The position numbers and the translations under genes were made by a program. The notes under the pieces are model-generated. The model was not told the origin of the DNA. It ran no database searches and saw only the letters and a list, made by a program, of their open reading frames with translations. Shown here piece by piece: positions 7,082 through 8,612 of a DNA stretch of 8,612 bases. Numbering within the stretch: the first letter of the stretch is position 1; each line of letters begins with the position of its first letter. Origin of the DNA: Brucellaceae bacterium (GTDB taxonomy: Bacteria > Pseudomonadota > Alphaproteobacteria > Rhizobiales > Rhizobiaceae); NCBI GenBank assembly GCA_031253705.1, contig JAIRVW010000107.1:1-8612 (forward strand), written 5' to 3'.

Positions 7082-7177
7082 ATGTCGCGCTGCATGGCTG
7101 GCATCAGGATTTCTGGCGTTCGCGGCAAGACTGATTTAATCTTGGCTGTTCATTTGATTATATTGATGGTGATTTAA
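7082..7177 (+). CDS. Possible 31-codon upstream ORF abutting the SH3 gene
   Basis: An ATG at 7082 opens a 31-codon frame whose TAA (7175-7177) directly touches the ATG of the SH3-domain gene at 7178. AGGAGA precedes it but is too close to this first ATG; the in-frame ATG at 7094 is better spaced. The peptide ends in a hydrophobic run (LILAVHLIILMVI). Because the downstream gene lacks a clear ribosome site, re-initiation after this frame is conceivable. This is inferred from arrangement only and the frame could be chance. Confidence 0.2.
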   Translation: MSRCMAGIRISGVRGKTDLILAVHLIILMVI

Positions 7178-7744
7178 ATGAAATTTTTCAGGAATATTAT
7201 TGCAGCCGTAAATTTTAGATATTTTCTCCGCAAAAAACATATTGCCGCATTGGGCTCTGCAGCCCTGTTACTGGTCTTTTCTTATGCGGCGCAGGCGCAG
7301 GTGGCTTCAATCTCGGCCTCCGTGAATCTGCGACAAGGGCCCGGTACGCAATATGCACGTATTGCAGCCTTACCACGTGGGGCAGCAGTCCATATTAATT
7401 CGTGCCGCGGCGGCTGGTGTGAAATTCGCAGCAGCTGGGGTGTCGGCTGGGTCAGCGGCCGCTATCTGTCACAAGGCTATAATTCCGCGCCTTCCTATGC
7501 TCCGGCCTATAATTCACAGCCGCAGGTTTATCTGGGGCTGAATTTCGGATCAGGCTTTTATGATGATGGTCCATATTACGGGCCATATTATCGACCCTAT
7601 TACCGGCACTGGAACCCGCCTTATTACAGACCTTATTACCGGCCCTGGCGCAACTCCGGTTACCGGCCTTACGGGCGGGGCGGCTGGCATCCGGGCTGGG
7701 GTGTCGGGCCTGCACATTTCCCGCGCGGAAAATGGCGCAGATAG
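7178..7744 (+). CDS. Exported SH3-domain protein with Tyr/Pro/Arg-rich tail
   Basis: A predicted periplasmic or envelope protein of 188 aa. The N-terminus has an unusually long basic region (MKFFRN to KKH, 1-21), then a hydrophobic core and a signal peptidase I site after AQA (38-40). Residues 43-98 form one bacterial SH3 domain with the typical core VNLRQGPGT and the closing motif GWVSGRYL; such domains often bind cell-wall peptides. Cys76 and Cys81 could form a disulfide. Residues 99-188 are low complexity: PYYGPYYRPYYR and PPYYRPYYRPW blocks, then Gly/Trp/Arg. Related short SH3 proteins are common in Rhizobiales, function unknown. The ATG lacks a good ribosome site (only GGTGAT at 7169-7174), and no later ATG precedes the signal peptide, so the start is the best available. 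The TAG stop lies in the first bases of the repeat at 7742-7845. Confidence 0.82.
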   Translation: MKFFRNIIAAVNFRYFLRKKHIAALGSAALLLVFSYAAQAQVASISASVNLRQGPGTQYARIAALPRGAAVHINSCRGGWCEIRSSWGVGWVSGRYLSQGYNSAPSYAPAYNSQPQVYLGLNFGSGFYDDGPYYGPYYRPYYRHWNPPYYRPYYRPWRNSGYRPYGRGGWHPGWGVGPAHFPRGKWRR

Positions 7745-7845
7745 AGCATTTCCAGCAAAAGTGCGGAGCGGTTTTGCGTAGGATAATGCGTGTACCAAAG
7801 AGAGTGAGCGGCTCCGGGAATTCAAGCATAAATGGAGCCGCTCTA
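7742..7845. repeat. Bru-RS-like palindromic repeat element, 104 bp
   Basis: The element is bounded by TAGAGC (7742-7747) and GCTCTA (7840-7845), exact inverted ends. Inside, the left half folds with GCAAAA (7756-7761) against TTTTGC (7772-7777), and the right half has a perfect 10-bp stem GAGCGGCTCC (7806-7815) with GGAGCCGCTC (7834-7843). The wording GCATTTCCAGCAAAAGTGCG and the 104-bp size agree with what I recall of the Brucella Bru-RS1/RS2 family (about 103-105 bp), non-coding elements scattered in Brucellaceae genomes. Family assignment is from memory. It overlaps the stop codon of the SH3-domain gene, and a separate terminator follows 26 bases later. Confidence 0.75.
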
Positions 7846-7871
7846 ACTTAATTAGCTGAGTCTCACAGACG

Positions 7872-7913
7872 AATCCCTGCAGCGGAACGGCGATTCCGTT
7901 GCAGGGATTTTTT
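7872..7913 (+). terminator. Rho-independent terminator after the SH3 gene
   Basis: A 16-bp stem (7872-7887 with 7894-7909, one G-T wobble) closes a CGGCGA loop and ends in six Ts (7908-7913). It lies 128 bases after the SH3 stop, beyond the palindromic repeat. It was probably the gene's original terminator, with the repeat lying between stop and stem. Confidence 0.93.
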
Positions 7914-7982
7914 GGTATTTGAGTATATATCTTAACGAATGGACAGATTTGCCTGAACCTTGTTGCAAAGGGGGCTGAAAAT

Positions 7983-8048
7983 ATGTTTCAGAGCGCTATA
8001 TCTGCAGCGAAAGAGTGTCACAAGGCAGGTATTCGCAAGGAATGGTAA
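7983..8048 (+). CDS. Possible 21-aa small ORF
   Basis: ATG at 7983 opens a 21-codon frame ending in TAA at 8046-8048 (product MFQSAISAAKEC and nine more residues, basic at the C-terminus). Its main support is a strong AAAGGGGG ribosome site (7967-7974) 8 bases upstream, better than that of most full genes here. A weak hairpin plus TTTT (8051-8074) follows. I do not recognise the peptide. It may be a leader peptide, a small protein or coincidence. Confidence 0.25.
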   Translation: MFQSAISAAKECHKAGIRKEW

Positions 8049-8078
8049 TGTTCTCAATGTGTTATGAGAATTTTGCTT

Positions 8079-8093
8079 GTTCGGAACCTGTTC
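8079..8093. promoter_or_regulatory. LexA-like box (GTTC-N7-GTTC)
   Basis: GTTC at 8079-8082 and GTTC at 8090-8093 are exactly 7 bases apart, the direct-repeat operator known for alphaproteobacterial LexA. A one-mismatch copy, GTTC-N7-GTTA, lies 29 bases upstream (8050-8064). The same bases also form an inverted repeat, CGGAAC-CT-GTTCCG (8082-8095), so another regulator could be the reader. Exact matches are expected about once in 30 kb by chance, so this is suggestive only. Confidence 0.3.
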
Positions 8094-8100
8094 CGTTCAT

Positions 8101-8122
8101 TTCTTAAGAATGCATATTCTTA
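8101..8122. repeat. Overlapping operator-like palindromes
   Basis: TTCTTAAGAA (8101-8110) is a perfect 10-base palindrome. It overlaps TAAGAAT-GCAT-ATTCTTA (8105-8122), a perfect inverted repeat with 7-base arms, so TTCTTA occurs twice as a direct repeat 16 bases apart. The arrangement is typical of a dimeric regulator's site in AT-rich DNA; the protein is unknown. Confidence 0.4.
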
Positions 8123-8148
8123 CAATTAACTTTGCTGAAATGCACAAA

Positions 8149-8203
8149 TTAAGTCTTTCTTTAGGTAAAGAAAATTTCAAGTTAATGTTTTGTTAGGTAT
8201 AAA
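8149..8203 (+). promoter_or_regulatory. Possible CtrA-controlled promoter of the tamA-like gene
   Basis: TTAA-N7-TTAG (8182-8196) and TTAA-N7-TTTA (8149-8163) each match the CtrA consensus TTAA-N7-TTAA with one mismatch. A -10-like TATAAA (8198-8203) follows directly, in the relation often seen when CtrA sits over the -35 region. TTAGGTA also occurs twice, 32 bases apart (8161, 8193). A start near 8210 would give a leader of about 117 bases. AT-rich DNA yields such sites easily. Confidence 0.28.
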
Positions 8204-8326
8204 TCTTAAAAAAACAGTGGGGGCTTTAGGGTAATACTCTCCGGCAGAGAGATTATTAGCCATCGCCCGAAGGGTGGAGCGGGCATCTTGTGGAATATGC
8301 GTATTGACCCTGTTGAACGGGATGAT

Positions 8327-8612
8327 ATGCAGGTAAGTAGATTAAGGAGAGCTCCAATCCGTAAAGTCAGCACCCTCCTGCTGTTCACTGCGCTGCTGCC
8401 GGCAATGGCGGCAACGCCTGCGCATGCTTTCGAGCTCTTCGGAATTAAACTTTGGGGCAAGGACAAGGCTGAAGAAGCCGATGATGTTATTGCCGAACCT
8501 AAGCATTATAGCGTTGAAGTTACATCCAGTGGTAACCGTACCAATAAAGACGGCAGTGCCGCCGATGTTGATGATCTAATCAAAGGTGCTTCGCGGCTTG
8601 TGGCCGACGAGA
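8327..8612 (+). CDS. tamA: TamA-like outer-membrane assembly protein, N-terminus (runs off window)
   Basis: The first 95 codons of a gene that continues past the window. The product starts with a basic region (MQVSRLRRAPIRK), a hydrophobic core and a signal peptidase I site after AHA (32-34). The mature protein opens FELFGIKLWG, then an acidic linker, and from about residue 61 HYSVEVTSSGN begins what looks like the first POTRA domain (beta strand, then helix DVDDLIKGASRLVADE). That opening is what I associate with TamA-type Omp85 proteins of Brucella and Ochrobactrum, which insert autotransporters and other proteins into the outer membrane with the partner TamB. The barrel is not visible, so a BamA-like relative or other POTRA protein is possible. 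ATG 8327 has GGGAT 5 bases upstream; ATG 8297 in the same frame would add 10 residues. If TamA, tamB is expected downstream. Confidence 0.6.
   Translation, partial: MQVSRLRRAPIRKVSTLLLFTALLPAMAATPAHAFELFGIKLWGKDKAEEADDVIAEPKHYSVEVTSSGNRTNKDGSAADVDDLIKGASRLVADE

Larger units (their letters stand above)
7914..8326. other. Spacer upstream of the tamA-like gene
   Basis: About 410 bases hold no gene longer than a few dozen codons. Contents from left to right: a possible 21-codon ORF (7983-8048); a 6-bp inverted repeat TTCTCA/TGAGAA (8051-8070) followed by TTTT; a LexA-like box (8079-8093); overlapping palindromes (8101-8122); an AT-rich stretch with CtrA-like half-sites and a -10-like TATAAA (8149-8203); and a GC-richer leader of about 120 bases running into the tamA-like start. 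The density of symmetric motifs suggests regulated transcription of the gene to the right. Confidence 0.5.

Noticed and set aside
7452..7829. Minus-strand frames of 125 and 91 codons over the SH3 gene and the repeat
   Set aside because: They arise from the repetitive Tyr/Pro/Arg codons and run into the palindromic repeat; the + frame has a signal peptide and SH3 domain.
7806..7845. Right-hand hairpin of the palindromic repeat as a terminator
   Set aside because: The stem is strong but no T-run follows, and it is better explained as half of the repeat element; the real terminator is at 7872-7913.
8206..8466. 86-codon minus-strand frame across the tamA-like start
   Set aside because: It lies opposite a signal peptide and a plausible POTRA start; no ribosome site or domain seen.

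Overview
The window looks like chromosomal DNA of an alphaproteobacterium in the Rhizobiales, most likely the Brucellaceae (Brucella, Ochrobactrum, Pseudochrobactrum and relatives). Three things point there: an alphaproteobacterial-type FtsK C-terminus; a 104-bp palindromic repeat (7742-7845) whose layout and wording resemble the Bru-RS family; and the start of a TamA-like outer-membrane protein in the form I associate with that family. Base composition is near half G+C in genes and clearly AT-richer in several spacers. Genus is inferred from memory, not from a search. All well-supported genes lie on the + strand.

Layout. 1-1704 is the C-terminal two thirds of the DNA translocase FtsK (its 5' end lies outside the window), closed by a strong terminator (1728-1768). 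An AT-rich spacer leads to an unrecognised 72-aa gene (1967-2185) and a second terminator (2358-2388). A spacer of about 590 bp (2389-2979) without a convincing gene follows; it holds a compound direct repeat, two perfect hairpins, a candidate promoter and an unexplained long minus-strand open frame. Then comes cyoABCD (2980-6960), a complete four-subunit haem-copper quinol oxidase operon with ATGA overlaps at B/C and C/D and a terminator at 7010-7039. Next is an exported SH3-domain protein with a Tyr/Pro/Arg-rich tail (7178-7744). Its stop codon lies in the first bases of the Bru-RS-like repeat. A third strong terminator (7872-7913) is followed by a spacer of about 410 bp with possible regulatory sites (a LexA-like box, operator-like palindromes, CtrA-like half-sites) and a possible 21-codon ORF. 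The window ends in the first 95 codons of a tamA-like gene (8327-8612+).

How the genes work together. The only clear functional unit is cyoABCD, which builds a proton-pumping quinol oxidase of the aerobic respiratory chain. All catalytic, quinone-site and proton-channel residues checked in subunit I are present at E. coli numbering, and subunit II lacks the CuA ligands, which marks a quinol rather than a cytochrome c oxidase. The haem O synthase gene cyoE does not follow cyoD. FtsK (chromosome segregation at division), the SH3 protein and the TamA-like protein (envelope) are separate transcription units by their terminators.

I see no evidence of a new multi-gene system, CRISPR array, transposase, phage gene or RNA gene. 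The points worth a second look are small: the structured spacer before cyoA, the repeat that ends the SH3 gene, and the possible regulatory region before the tamA-like gene.
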